From Rhizophagus irregularis (Eukaryota; Glomeromycota; Glomeromycetes; Glomerales; Glomeraceae), in contig NC_089459.1 of the NCBI RefSeq assembly GCF_026210795.1, forward strand, positions 2,418,001-2,482,000: DNA of 64,000 nucleotides, in the 5' to 3' direction. Shown in pieces: positions 36,387 to 51,329 of the stretch. A program made the translations under genes and the position numbers. Numbering within the stretch: the stretch's first letter is position 1; every line of letters begins with the position of its first letter. Below the pieces are notes generated by a model, which saw nothing but the letters and a program-made list of their open reading frames with translations, did not search any database and was not told where the DNA came from.

Positions 36387-36621
36387 ACATTCATTCATTC
36401 ATTAATACCCTTGCATTCATTAATACCCTTGCACGCATTCAAACCCTTGCATTCATTCATTCCCCTGCACACATTTAAACCCTTGCATCCATTTATTCAA
36501 TTCCTTGCATTTATTCACTCCCTTGCGCAGTTGCGCTTCATTCAATCCCTTGCATTCATTCATTTTATTCAATCCCTTATACTCATTCTACCCTTGCATT
36601 TATTTAAACCCTTGCATTTAA
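36387..36621. repeat. 16-18-bp minisatellite (CCCTTGCATTCATT)
   Basis: About a dozen imperfect units built on CCCTTGCATTCATTNA with CATT insertions. It produces a 78-codon frame (36411-36647, +) rich in Pro-Leu-His-Ser-Phe-Ile that I regard as non-coding. Confidence 0.87.
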
Positions 36622-39600
36622 CCATTATAATAGATTTTTTCTTTTAAATAGATTTACAATCAATCAATATTATGACCATCAATTGTTTCAGTTCGTTTTT
36701 AAAGTTCAATAAAAACAACCAAATAAAATTAAAATAACTGCGGTTTTTAAAGTATTACCAATATACGTAATAAAGTAACACGGCACATCATTTTTTTATA
36801 TTACATGTTTTATTTGTTAACTCTTTTAAGATGTCAAATTACCTGCATGACAAAAATTGAGTCACACAAATTTTCGGAATTATAGTTTTTTAAGACCGGG
36901 GGGTCATTATATATATAACCATTCTTGTATAATAAGGAGAAATAAAATTTCAATGTAAATAAAAAAAAAAATGGATCTATTTTCGTTTTTTTTTTTTTTT
37001 TTGTTGCAAATCTCATTTGGAAATAATTGACTCATTATAAAATGCATAGAAAATCATACTTTCCCTTTATGTAATTATTTCACTCTAATTAGTAATTAGA
37101 TATTTCATAATACATAATAAATAGAAAACTCCTACCCCCAAAAAAAATTTATTGATTCATTATTGAGTTTATTGTAATTTAAAATTCACTATAAAGCATA
37201 TGATTTATATGCATTTAATATAACTTTAATGAGTATTTTTTCATCGGAGGGTCTCATATATCTCGTATGGGATGTACAAACCATATCAATCGTTATTCAT
37301 TATAATTAAAAATACAATGGTTTGATAAAATGATAACTTAATTTAAATGATTATTCAACTTAAAAAATTTATTGTGTTTCAAGATAGGTAAACAAGTTGG
37401 AAAAAAAAAACAAACTGGGTGATTTGTTTTTTTTCTTTGCAAGATCCAATTTCATTCTAATCACATAATATTGATATTTGATATTTGATAATAAAAAAAA
37501 ACAAGATTTTGAAAGTGATAAATTTTTATTTATATTAATTGAAGATGTGTGATTAGGCTTAAATGGTGACACTCAACATTTTAAGTTTTTCTCTTAATGG
37601 TAAAGGGGCTTTAAAAAACAAATAATATATCCTTTATTTATATTAAAGAAAAATATTACTGTATATATTAAAAATAACAGAATATATTTGTTTTTTTTTA
37701 AAAAAAAAACATTTTAATAATAACAGGTGACCCAAATCCCGTAAACAAACCAGTCTGTGAAAAAAGTATTGGAAGAATGAATTAAAAATTATGTTCTACA
37801 TACTAAAAAAAGTTAGGAACTATAATATATATTTTTTTTTAAGGAAGGATTAAAAAAAAAGAAACATTTTTCTTCGTTGGGATGATCAGGAGAATCAGGG
37901 ATGCATTTTTTTGCATTAAACTAAAAAAGAAAAAAAACTTTCTTTTTCATTAGTCAAAACAGATTAAATAGATTGAAATTCAAATATTCTTTAAAAAGGA
38001 GACAGATTAGGAAAAGTATGAGATTACAAGATTTAAATCTAAAACAATGATTTAAATTTTATTATTTAATTATTGGTTCAAATCAGGTTTTTTTTTCTTG
38101 GAAGATTCTTATTCCGTTCTTTATGTAAGATAATTTTGATAAAGAAACCAAACAAACCAGTTTAAATATTATTTGTCAATAAAATGCAGTTATTAATAGT
38201 TATTAAATGGGAGCTTATTTAATTCAAGTTTTAAAGTTTATGACTTTCGGTAAAACCTTTTATGCTATCACACAAAATTCTCTCCCAAATATGAAAAATG
38301 CAATTTAACCACGAGAGTACAAATTGTATTATTTAAGATAAAAATTTACAGTTGTTTTTTTTTTTTTTTTTTAACGTTAATAAATAAATAAATAAAAATT
38401 TTTACCTTGTTATCCTTTGTTGGAAAGTTAAATGAAACGCGTCACGCGGTCATTAAATTTACTAAAAGTAATCTCCATTTTCTGATTGTGGACTGATTGA
38501 GTAAATAATCTAGAAGGCAGATCAAAAGTTGTTATATATATTTTTTTTTTATAAAATTTTTGTATTTTATGCAACTTTATTTTATTTTATTTTTAATGTA
38601 GGGATCGCAGGGATATACGTATTTGTTCTGTGTTACATATTGCATAGTATATTATTATTATTATTAAAAACTATATTATTATTAAAACCGTTATATTTTA
38701 TTTTCATGGAATATATGGAATATAGGAATATTTTAATATCCGATTTTATCGTAACATCCAATCAAATCCACCCAACCACGTGACTTTGATTTTTTCAACC
38801 CTCGCATTCTAGAAAAAGACTTTGGATTCCAAAGTTACAAATAAAAAGAAAAAAGTTGTTAAACATAAAAAAGTTGGAAATTAATAAACCTTTAAAAGGT
38901 CAAATTCCCGGGTTGAATAACTGCACAATTTCTTGGTTTATGCGGGAATTTTACTTTTTTTATATAGTACAAATATTTATATTTACACAACTAATATTCA
39001 TTATTTGTAATATTTTTAGTAAAAACCATTATAAAATGAATTATGACGCATTATTATTCTAACTATTTTCTTTATTTATGTTTTGACTCTTAAATATTTT
39101 CACCTTTTCCCTCGCATGTTTGTCGTAGACAAATATTAACGCACTTATTTTATTAAGCAAATGGTATGATTGCAACCATAAAATTTCGCGCAGAAATGAA
39201 ATTAAACGTTTAAGAATTTAATAAATTTAAACCCTTCAGGGTTTTGTTTATCGTTTTGTGGTTAATATAGCATATATAATGTTTCGAATTGAAGCGGACT
39301 CAAGTCGTTCACCCGTATGACTCGAATTCTTTCCTTATGTACAGCATGTATGTGAAAAGAAAAGATTCTGAATTAATTTAATAATCAATTGATAATAATT
39401 ATTTAAATATTTTTGTTTAATTATGAATTAATGAAAATGCTCGTAAATTTAATCTCCTGATAAACAAATATAATTATTAATAAATTATTATTAATTTAAT
39501 ATTTATTAATAATTTAATAATTTTTTTTTTAAAAAAAATCTATTAATAAATATAATTTAATAATTTAATAATTTTTTAAAAAAAATCTATTAATAAATAT

Positions 39601-40464
39601 AAATAATTACGATAAAATTTTGAATTTCTTAATTTCTTAATAACAAAATAATAATAATTAACAAATAATAATTTATAATTCGACATTTCCGCTCAAAATA
39701 TATTTTTCGTGAATAAATTAAAAATCTAGAAACTTGAATTTTTTTTTTTGTTACGAAATTTTATTCATGATTATTCTTTATTGGTCGATATAAAATTCCG
39801 GGCTGCATAAATTTAACAGTAAAACATACATGATCGTTAATTAATGTTTATATTTTAGTAAGACCTTGCAGGATGATAAATGTCATGTGATTGGTAGGGA
39901 TTTACTTTCCGTTTTTCCGACATTTGGGTTTGGAGCTCATGAAAAAGCGACGTCAAAATTTTTTTTTGGTAATATTGAAAGTTAATAACAAGGAAACATT
40001 TAACCCCGATTGTATATGCAAAATTATTTATTATTTATATTATTTACTCAAATGTTTTTTTTTTTACAAGTTTTAAGGTTCTAGACATTTAAAAAACAAA
40101 ATCAAATGATCATTCCTATTTTAAAAACTTACATAAAATTTATTCGAAAAAAAAAAAGATATGCAATAATTATTAAGTGAAACTTTCGGTAACAATTCAA
40201 ACGCGTTTGAATGAAACTTTCTTTCCTAATTGATAAAGTAATTAAGGCATGCAGGAAAAATCCGAATCATGGGACATGTAAATTTTTCTTCACAAACAAA
40301 AAAAAAACAGGGTTGCATATTGACGTTATTAACGTTATCATTAATCCTTTCTTTCATGTGATTAGATTAAAACGTAATTTATATCGGACATACGACGAAT
40401 ACGTCAAAGAAATTTGTCAAAATTTCATTGGTATATGTGGTTGATAATTTCATTCCTTGTATTT

Positions 40465-40526
40465 AACCTTGAATGAAAAAACCTTGAATGAAAGAACCTT
40501 GAATGAAAGAACCTTGAATGAAAAAT
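40465..40526. repeat. 18-bp tandem repeat, ~3.5 copies
   Basis: Units of AACCTTGAATGAAAGA plus one or two A, beginning 20 bases after the end of an uncharacterised 77-codon frame (40211-40444, +). Confidence 0.85.
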
Positions 40527-43500
40527 CTTTATATAACAAATTTTTTTTCTTTCTCCTTTATCCAACAACTTTTTTTAAATTTAAATTCTAATTTTCGAAC
40601 TTTAACAGATGGCTATTCCATTTTTCGATATAATGGATAAAAGTTCTAAAATTGGAAATTTTTAATAACTAAATGAAAACCGCATTGTATTACTACATTA
40701 TATTTATATTTACGTAGTAATATTAACGTGTACCATCATCATTAGGTATTAGGACTGGTATAAAAGGATTTAATATGAAACGGTGGTTAAAACAAGAGAT
40801 TATCATATACATCTTACTGGAATAATTATTTCGATACACCACATAATAAGTTTTTATTTACGTAGCATTTACGTGAAAATGAAAAAAAAAATATTATTTC
40901 GTGCATTGTCTACGGCATATGATCAGGATTAACAATTTTGGTACGTGTGATAGGCCTAAAAAAAAGGGGTCGACACAAATTGTGATATTAAAAAGTGAGA
41001 ATAACATTTGGACAAGGTCAGCTCTGTGTCAAAGTTACACAATGTTAAAAAAAAAACATATATAATGATTTTTTTTTTTAAGAAAAAAAAATAATAATAA
41101 TAAAAAAAATAATAATAAAAAAAAAAAAAAAAATTCCCCAATATATAAAAGTTTCCCCCGCAAAACAATTGCCGCCATTATTTAAGTTTTTTTTTAACAA
41201 GTAAATAACATTAACAGGTTATCATCTTCAACTTTAATTTTATTTTGGAGACAAATTTTAAATGATTGCAAATTTATTTTGATTGAATGAAATTACTATT
41301 GTAACACAATTAGTCTGTTTGTTTACTAGTATAAATTTTTTTGAGAATAGGGATGATTGTTCATTTAATTTTAATCTACGCCATTTAAACAAATTATGAA
41401 TAAATTTATTTTTGTTACTATGGGGACATTTTTTTTTTCAATTCACTCTTGAACAATATTCAAATAGATTTTAATTGTAAATAAAAATTTTATCGAAGTG
41501 AGATCTTCGAAATTCCAAAAATCAGAATCCTAACGGAGTTTAGACTAACAACAATAGAGTTGTTCAATAATCCAAATACCTGATGATGATCAATAACAAC
41601 ATTATGAACCTTAAATTCTGGTTTCCGAAACCAATCAAAAATGTTGAAATTTTAATATTTTATTTCTTTTTTTGAATAATACTTCATTATCTTCTAATAA
41701 GCATGTTATGTCATTTATGCGGGTAAAAGATTATCTTCACATTTCACACTATACCATTATTGAATTTTTTTTCTTTCATTTCCTGTATTCCTGTATCACC
41801 CTTTTCGGAATCCTTTAATATATAATACAGTAAGCTTTCTTTTTCGATAAACAAGAATTTTCATTAGTAATAGATTGAATTAATTTCTTCTCCGTAATAA
41901 AACACATATTATATGATATTAATTACCGTACATGTATTAATAACAATTACTTTCTATTAGATTACGGAGTTGTTTATAATCATTAAAATTCATTAAATCA
42001 TTATAATCATTGTTATATAAAGTCCGAACAATTATTTTAATTAATTAGGATATATAAGCCACATATATTTTACAAGGTTTCGAATTTATTAAAAATATTT
42101 TTTATGTAAATAAATAAGAAATAAAAATTTTATTAAAAGTCTAATACCCGACATGTTTACGGTAAATGACCAATGTGGAAAAATATTAAAGTCATGTGAT
42201 TAAAGTAAACATTATCAATATCAGATATCAATATATATCAAATATAAATATATCAATATCAAATATATCAATATTAATATACCTCCATCTTCCCCTGCTA
42301 TTGGTTTAGTTTCATCATTATGTTATTATTAGAAATGATGGGAACCTATTTTTTCTTGTTATACTGAAATTTATTGTAAAAAATAGTATACATGACGCAA
42401 TGAACAAAATACATGCAATGACGGAAATGTCCATTTTATCATATATATCAAATAAAGAAAAGAAAAGTAGATCATTAAAATCACTAAACTAATTTTTACT
42501 AGGATTAAACCATCATAATTTTTATAATTCTGGCCACGAAATAAAAAATAATTAACTAAATTGGCTAAATTTCAACATGTGTTGATCGTCACCTAAAAAT
42601 GTCAAATAAACCCTTTACTTTCTCATAGAAGTAGAACTTAATTCGGAATACAAAGCACAGTAGAATAAAAAATAAAACGCGATTAATTACACAATAATGA
42701 CATTATCCATAATTACAAATTTTGCAATTTGTAATAGGAGAACCAAAGATATAAAATACATACATAATTTCGTTCGTGTTTTATATTATAATAATAAACT
42801 TAAAATAGATTTTAAAAGATTAAATATGTATATATTTATCTGGCGTATATTTAATCTATTACTACGTGAATTAATTAAATATGGCAGCATTACTTAAATA
42901 AACAATGTGACCTAAAAATAAATAAAAAGTCACGTCACATTGGAAGTCATGCGATCCATCATAATAAGCAAAGCACCGTCTTATAAAAAAAAAAATCATA
43001 TATAAAAAACATTTTTAATATATTTTATTTACTTCATTTAATTTTAATTTTTTTTTTTCTTTGTTTTTCAATATTGGAAAACAAGATCAAAAAGAAAACC
43101 TTTTTTTTTTTTTAAAAAAAAAAATCAAATTCTTTTTTGAAAATTCTATTGGTATTAAGGATAGTGAAACAAGTTTGATTTGATTTGAAAATCACGATTA
43201 TTTGAATCCAGGATCATTTAAAGAGATTCAACATCAATGGTTCAAAAAGAACACAATCATATGCATTTATAAAATTATAATTGTTTGATTCCAAGTTTTA
43301 TTTCTTGTTTCAATTCCTGCGATTAATAATTAATAATAAATATTAATATTGATTGTTTGTACAGTAAAAATTAATTAAACAAAATATAAATAAATTATAT
43401 TATATAATATATAAATATTAACTAAAACGCCCAAATAGATAATCTGTCATCAAACGGGATCATGCATTACGTGTTTAATTTTACGTTTGATATTAATCAT

Positions 43501-43749
43501 ATTAATCATATTAATCAATAATTAGCGGCGCGTGTTTCTTTCGGGTATTCCATTTCATACTCCGCTAAATATTTTACACGTATTTATATCAGTTATAATT
43601 TCGTCAATTTCGTCATAAATTATTTATCTTAATTCAGCGAATAATCTCTATATTAAGAACTAAACTTCATCTTGTGATTTATTATTGAATTGATGATAAT
43701 CAATAATTCCAAGATCACGCAACTTATACTATAATATAAATTATATTTT

Positions 43750-43811
43750 TTATTTATTTTATTTTGTTTATTTATTTATTTTATTTATTTGTTTTATTTA
43801 TTTATTTATTT
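43750..43811. repeat. TTTA/TTTAT microsatellite
   Basis: Interrupted TTTAT and TTTA units over about 60 bp. Confidence 0.85.
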
Positions 43812-46800
43812 CTATTATGATGGCTTATAAAAAGAATTTCTTTGTTTTCTTTTGATGGTTAGAATTATCTTGAAATATGCGAACACGCGTTTATATTTAT
43901 TTATTATTAGTAAGGGAATTCTGGATTCTGGTAGTTAGTATGGTTTACCTGTAAATATTATGAGCATTATGCGTTTGAAATGGTAAAACATGTTTTTAAT
44001 TTATTTCTTTTAAAGTTAATTCGAAATAATCACATATTCACATTTAATATGTTTCCAGTTTCGTAAGAAATTAAAATTGTAAAAATAGAAAAATAGAACA
44101 ATCTTTTAATTATTTTGACTCAGGAACGGAATTCTAATAGTAAGCATGCAATATGTATATTATTATTTTCAAGGAGTTTGTTTCCGAATTTATGTTATCA
44201 AGGTTACTCCGAATAAAGAAAAATGAATAAAAAGAAAGAAAGAAAAAAAAATTAAAATCTCCGATTTTACATACAAATCACATGATTACGATGTTGATAG
44301 AATATTCCGCAGTTACATTACAATAATGATGATCGGAGTTTAAATAATGTTTTTCTATTTTTATAGAACATAAAATTAAAATTTTTTTTAAAAAAAAAAA
44401 AGTTTATGCAAAATTAAAAATAAATTTCTATTTTACAACAATTAAGAACAATCTATTATTATTATTATTATTATTATTTTCTTCGTGCGTACTATGTAAT
44501 ATGTATGGTATTATGGTTGTTACTATTACTATTTTTTTGCGTATGATTACTACAGTATTATATTATTCTATTAAGACGATCTATAAATTCATGATTATTA
44601 ATTGTGCTTTTTTTTAAAAGAAATTTAATCCCCGACTTGCAGGCCAAGAATTTTGTACATACATTTTTATACGTGTGTAACTTGATATCATTCAATAATA
44701 TATAATAATTTATATTCTTACCTATTTTATGTATTTTACATAATGCAGTAATCAATTAGACGCAGTAAAATATTGTAGATTTTGATGCACGGGCCATGTG
44801 TTTTTTTTTACACGTGGGTTAATTACAGTAAATGAAAAAAAAAATATATCGATACTACATATAAACAAAATATACAAATTCAATAATGTTCAATTATGGT
44901 ATCAACGTTGAAGTACAAATAAATCTTTACACAAGACCAAAAAAACTGGTAAGACTTGTTAAAAAACTTGATAAAATAATTATTGTTAGTGATAAAATTT
45001 ATTTTGAAATAAATAAGATTATTATCTCGGTAATTATTATAATTATGCAGTGAAATTATATGTTAATAATCAACGCATATAAGTAAAAGTATATTAAACC
45101 AATCATTTATCAGTACCACTAATAAAAATTTATTAATATGCGGAAAATCCGAACACAAAATTTGAATCTGATCAAGGTAAATCGATTTAATTCATAGATA
45201 ATTAACTTTAACCAATTAATAATATTATTATCACTAAATATTTTCGTTAATAATAATAACTCGGCGTGAAAATTGTAGATCCTTAAATATTTATTTGCTA
45301 TTTACCTAAATATTTTTTTCGATTTTATAAATATAAAATGAATTTACATATGAAAATGTTAATCGAAACCGTATACAATGTGCTCTTGTTTATTACTTTA
45401 ATGGTTTGCTTTTCTCGCAGCAGCATAACCGATCATTAAATACATTAAACATGTGTTCAAATAATTAAATAATTATCAACTGAAACCCCATGCAACGAAA
45501 TTACATCATCCTTATTTTCTATATATGTATTCAAGGTAAAAAAAAAGAAATTATGGTCATATTATTTTAAGTTTATTATATGCACGATCATGTACTATAT
45601 TAAACTCGGAAAATTAAAAATTCATTAGTATAATAGAATTTACCTCGTGAAAATATTCAATTGTATTGTGTTTATAACTCATGAAAAAAAAATAAAAAAA
45701 ATGACAGCTGAGTAACAGCATTATGCGTGTTATGGTATCAAACGATAGATTCACTCTCGTGTGGATTTACTTCTGCAGTGAATATATATATATATATATA
45801 TTTGTTTTAAATTGAATAAATTTGCATGACCTTTTGTTATCCAAAATATTATATTAAAATTTCGACAAGTTTAATTAGGTGGTTTCGTTTAGTTGCACAT
45901 CAAAAAGAGATGATGGTTTCATATGATATGGACATGTGTTATATGAGACACAAGTTAAGTTATCACAGAGATAATAAGGGTGAGTACCCTCTTTTTTTAG
46001 GTGATAATAAATCAATATCCATGCATATATATTTTGTACTTCACAGAAAGTCGTACACAATATTATTTTTCACACAACGGAAAGCCCCGTATTCAAAAGT
46101 CAAACAATTGTTTATATTATACCTGATACGGCTAAATTTTTTTTTACTAATAAAAACTTGATATTAACTTGTTTAAATATTTTTTCTCCTTACTTACTTT
46201 TTATGAGATGCAGGTATGGGTTTCCTTAATTCAAAATTTTTTTAAACTTCATTTGCATACACTGTTGATACTGTTGATGTAAATCATAAAAAAATGGCGG
46301 GAAAAAATCAAGAAAATGATTGGACCACCCTTCCATGTAACAGAGCTTAAATTTAAAATTTCTGCAAATTTTTAAACACAAATACGTTATCGTAAGACGT
46401 ACTATTTTATTATTATTTGTTTTTTGTAAATCCTTAAATGACTAAGTTAAATTAAATTCTTTTATAATTTATCTTTTTTCAGTTCAAATTAAATAGAATT
46501 AATAAACGGAGTTTTAATCCCGACTTTACGCTTATCAATATATATTACAATCAGAAATTAAAGTTGATTATTCGGACTTACATTAAATTTCCAATTAAAG
46601 AATTTCATTAAAAACTCGACTTTCCTATATTAATAAGCGCAGTACGTGATATGTAAGTAATACCAATTTATTTCGTACGTCCATTATAGCTTTGTTTATA
46701 TTAATATTTGTTTTCTTATTGGGACGGCGAATATGTTGATTACGTATCATTTATTTAGTTAGTTAGTTAGAATAACGTTTCAATTATTTACAGTATTATT

Positions 46801-49649
46801 TATTAGTTTCGTCCTTTGTAGTAAATTTTTAACCTTTGTAATTTCCCTTTGTTTTTTAAGTTGTACAATATAAATAAATTCTAAGCTTATCAAAAAAAAA
46901 ACAAGTTTATTTTTTTTGCAAACACTAAAAAACAACATAAATATATATGCTATATCATATTATATATATTTTATTTAAATGTTATATATATCTATATGAA
47001 ACATTTTTAATTCATTGTATGTTGTGAAAAAAACTATATTTATTATAGCATCTTTGTTTTTCTTAATCCCGAGAAAAGAAATATCGCGTGAATGGTTTAA
47101 AACTTTTTTGGAAGAAATGAACATTTACCATGAATTGACTAAAAAAAGATCGGTAAACCTTGTTATAAATAAAACAGGGGTCAAAAGGTCTTTTTTTTTT
47201 AATTCTATAGGTATTAACTTGGAAAAATCCGGCAAATTTCGGAAAATAAAAAATTCCGGTGAAAACTCTGGGTAAAAATCGAAAAAAAAACCCCTCATAT
47301 TCTCATTCTTTTGGGTCTTTGTAATATGGTGACAAAAAAAAAAAAAGTTTTTCTTTGTTTAGATTAGATTTGAGAATATTCGGAAAAATATCAAATAAAT
47401 TATGATTTGTATCCAAATAAAGATTATTATCTGGTAACACGGGATTTTTTATTTATTTATTTATTTATTTTTATTCTTCCTTTGCGTAATCTCATTAAAA
47501 GTGCTTCTATAAAAAATTTCGTCCGAATAAACTGATAAAGATCTTTTTTTTCAAATTTGTTTAAAAAAGACTTTTTACTTTAACATTTATTATCAGGGAA
47601 TTGACCAAGATTATCAATTTTTCATAAAATACTCGAATTTTCACTTGAATATATATTCGAAATACAAAGCTGACCTTTAAAGCTGGCATATCGCACAGCC
47701 AATAGAATTGCAATGTTACTTATCATGTGATTATTCAGTCATATTATTTTTGAGTTTTGATTTCCTTCACTATTTTTTATGTTTAAAAATGCTATTAAGG
47801 TCTAAATGTTTGAAAAAAAAAAATGTTTTGGGGTATTAGTGGTGATTTATGTTATATAATTTATAATAAAAAGCACTTGCTATGACAGCTGCGTTACCTG
47901 CGTATCAGCGTATGTCATCTGACATTTAGAGCATTTCGTGACAATCATTTAATGATTTATAGTTAATTCTACCAACATTAAATATTTCAAATTCCGCAAT
48001 AATTTCAGCCAAGATTAATGATAGTCTCTGGACATATTTATCATATGATGCACTGCTAAGTATGCAACCTGCTGAATAATTAAAAATGATGAGATTCGTG
48101 TTATAAAGATCAAATTTTATTATTGGTGTCTTTAAAGCATAAAATTATTGGTTCTACCGTTCAAGCGTTTCGGCAAAATATGTATAAAAATCTCAAACAT
48201 TTTCCGAACAAACCAATCATGTTTATTTATTTTATTATAAAAGCATACAGTAACTTTGAAAAAAATTTTTAGTGTTATTCCACAAATAGTACATTATAAA
48301 TCATCTATTATCTATAATTAATATATCCGAATTTTTATTAAATCATCCATGAGAGGCCAAAACTTTTATTTAATCCTGTAATTCCGGCAAAAAAAAAAAT
48401 TGTAATTTCACGTTTGTAACATGATTAACCCTTGTAAATCACATAATCTACCCATGTCCACGTTAAACAAAATCTATCCGAGGTCATACTATACCAATAG
48501 GTCTACGACTTTCAAAATCGACCCTTAATTAGTCCGATGTACTGTATATAAAAGGTTTATAATTTATAATTTTTTTTTGTTTTTAAATCAAGGGTTGGTT
48601 ATTTGTCTGCAAATCCCTGTTGCAAATCCCTGTTGTAAATCCCATGTATTTAAATATGGAGTCGTAGCCCATTTAACGCGTTCTCTTTGTTTAAATTAAA
48701 AAAACTAAATTAAATAATTTTAGTAATCTTCATTATTGCGTATTTCACTGAGTCAAACCTCTGTTAAATTTAGTGATTATTTAATTAGTTTATATAACAC
48801 AATAATATCATAATATCACATAGACACATATTAACTAACTCCTAAAAGAAAATTAAACACAATTATTAGAAAAACTTTCAGGAACAAAGCTTTAGTGTAT
48901 TGTCTTTAATTTTTTTTTTTTCTCATTCATAAATATTAACGAAAATAGTCAAGAGTACAACATTATCTAACCTTTTTTTTTCCTACTTTTATCCGATTAT
49001 CCGATTTCGCGTTCTATTAAAAAATATTATTCATCTTGTAATTATTAAATAAGTTCTTTTTTTTTTATATTGCGTGGGAAATGGGGGGAAATTCTTAAAA
49101 AGATAATCATAAAATCGGAATTTTCGGAACTAAATAAAAAAGAAACCTTTTTCCGATCCGTTTTCGCGTTACTAAAATTGAATTAACCTTATTTAATTTT
49201 ATCATTAATAATCATTAAAAATTAATAACGATCTAAAACTTCTCATTGATATCTCAATTTTATTTATATTTAATAGATTCGGGATCCTTTTTTTTTTTTT
49301 TTTAACTTTATACGGTACAGTTCAATCTTTAATAAAAGATTACATAAAGCATTATTAAATAATAAATAAAAACATTATTAATGTTATTAATGTACTTTTA
49401 TTAATAAAAAAAACATTTCACTTGCATATTGTAACTTGCATATTTGTATTTTTTGTAACGCGATAATAAATCTTTCGCTTTTTAGAATAAAATAATGAAA
49501 AAAATAACTTTTTGGATCTAAATTAATAAATTGAAATAGATTATTGTGCATTTCGTGAATTTACTCATTGATTTATTCCCGAAATATACATATCAATGCT
49601 TTTATTTAAAGAAAAAATAAATGAATCCTTTCCTATTATCGTTATATAA

Positions 49650-49650
49650 A

Positions 49651-49684
<34 letters not shown>
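49650..49684. repeat. TTA trinucleotide microsatellite
   Basis: About eleven uninterrupted ATT/TTA units. Confidence 0.93.
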
Positions 49685-49687
<3 letters not shown>

Positions 49688-51329
49688 GATGACTTGTTCT
49701 TCATTATAGGAAAACAAGAGAAAAAAAAAGAAATCTTAATTTATTTTTAACTTTTACTTGCATAATTAAATCATTCCGTTCATTCCCCCGTTCGTTTATT
49801 TTATATTAGATTAGATAGACTAAATTAGTTGTCGATACCTAAATAATGACAGCTTTTTTAAATAATTTACAACAATGGTCAAATTTAAGTTTAATAAGAT
49901 TTTCCTTTCAAATCCATATTAAACCGTAGCTTTCATGGCTCAATTCGGTATCATTACGTTTTTGTGACACATCGTCCCATTGTTAAAATCACGTGAATAT
50001 TTGTGAATAATCCCCAGCATTACCATCAACTCCCCCGTAAAAAAGTTTCTCTCAAATATATTGATGTGAGAATTGAAAAATTATTATATGAAGTTATTTT
50101 TGCAAATTATGAGAATTTCTTGGGGTCGTTAAAAAGTACTAATTTTTATAATTTAATTTATAATTCATTATTACGGTCGGTTTCATTTAAAAAATTTTCT
50201 CTCTGTTTTTTTTTCTTCATCTCTCTAAATTATGATCTAATAAAAAAATTTTAGTTATATTAAATTTTTTAGTGATAACCCTGGTATATATATGTAAGTA
50301 TTTCTTTTAAAGTTCACCTGTGGTGAATGTCACCGGATACCAGTCTTTAAGTTGTGATGGAATTATTTAAATTAATGGGAATAACAATAGAATGTTACGT
50401 GGTGCATCATACAGTAGCAATATGTATCTGATAGAGTACAATTTACAAATTTATATTATTCATTAATTTATTTAAAGAGTAAGATAACCAAAAGTACACT
50501 AGGCCCATAATTCCCTTATACATCTCAAGTCTCAACTTAATCAATTTCACTTAAAATAGTATCTATCAAGTCGAGTAAAACCATTTATTTTCATTAGTAT
50601 TTGATATGTATGATGATTATATCATATCATCTATGCAAATACAGACCTAAACATGGTTTATAACTTTATATGTATATATATATTGGAGAAATTCGAAAAA
50701 AATAAAAAAGAAAATAAGGGAATCGATGGTTAACGATCGCGTATTAAATGAATTTCCTTTCAATCGTATTTTCGTCGTTTTTTTGAAGGTCTACTCCCTA
50801 ATTTATGAGAAGGTCGTTAAAAGTTAACTCTAGGAAGTAACAAGATCATGACTAAGATCATGTCACCACGAATTTGACCACCATTAAACTCTTTAAATTT
50901 AACATTAAACAATAGCTTTTAAACCGAACGCATATTTCATGTCATCATGTAGATCTTGATAATATAACCAAAATTTTTAGTATAAAACGTGACGCGACTG
51001 ACGCGTATAAGATGCTCGCTCCTGTTGAAACTCTATTAATTATCTAAACTTCATTATTTCGTAATCGAAAATTAAACATTAGTGAGTAAGTGGACAAACC
51101 ACACCTTTTAAATGCTTTGCTTTATTGTTTCAAGGTATAGTTTTTAAAAGATTCTTATTACAATAATATATTTTCAGTTAAGAAAAAGTACTCTATATTT
51201 ATAAAAAAAAAATTTTTTTTTTAAAAAATACAGATAAACAATTACAAATACATTCAAAGAACTTTTAAATATTTTGATTGATTATATGAAAATCAATTAC
51301 TAAATTACGAGAACTTAACAGAATAAGAA

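Larger units (their letters stand above)
30752..51329. other. ~20-kb gene desert
   Basis: No convincing gene is found over about 20.6 kb; the longest open frame is 111 codons (45826-46161, +) with no family signature. The first 2-3 kb should include the HMG gene promoter. Contents: many T-run/A-run junctions (31460, 33004, 37690, 39520, 43101, 44384), a 16-18-bp minisatellite (36387-36621), an 18-bp array (40465-40526), TTTA and TTA microsatellites (43750-43811, 47445-47474, 49650-49684), a 15-16-bp repeat GCAAATCCCTGTT (48609-48645) and one coding-looking fragment (33994-34106). A patch at 35460-35760 is richer in GC than average but gives no gene or RNA I recognise. Confidence 0.55.

Noticed and set aside
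36411-36647. 78-codon Pro-Leu-His frame
   Set aside because: Product of a CCCTTGCATTCATT minisatellite.
45826-46161. 111-codon plus-strand frame in the desert
   Set aside because: No family signature, no splice context, overlapped by a similar open frame on the other strand; kept only as a note.
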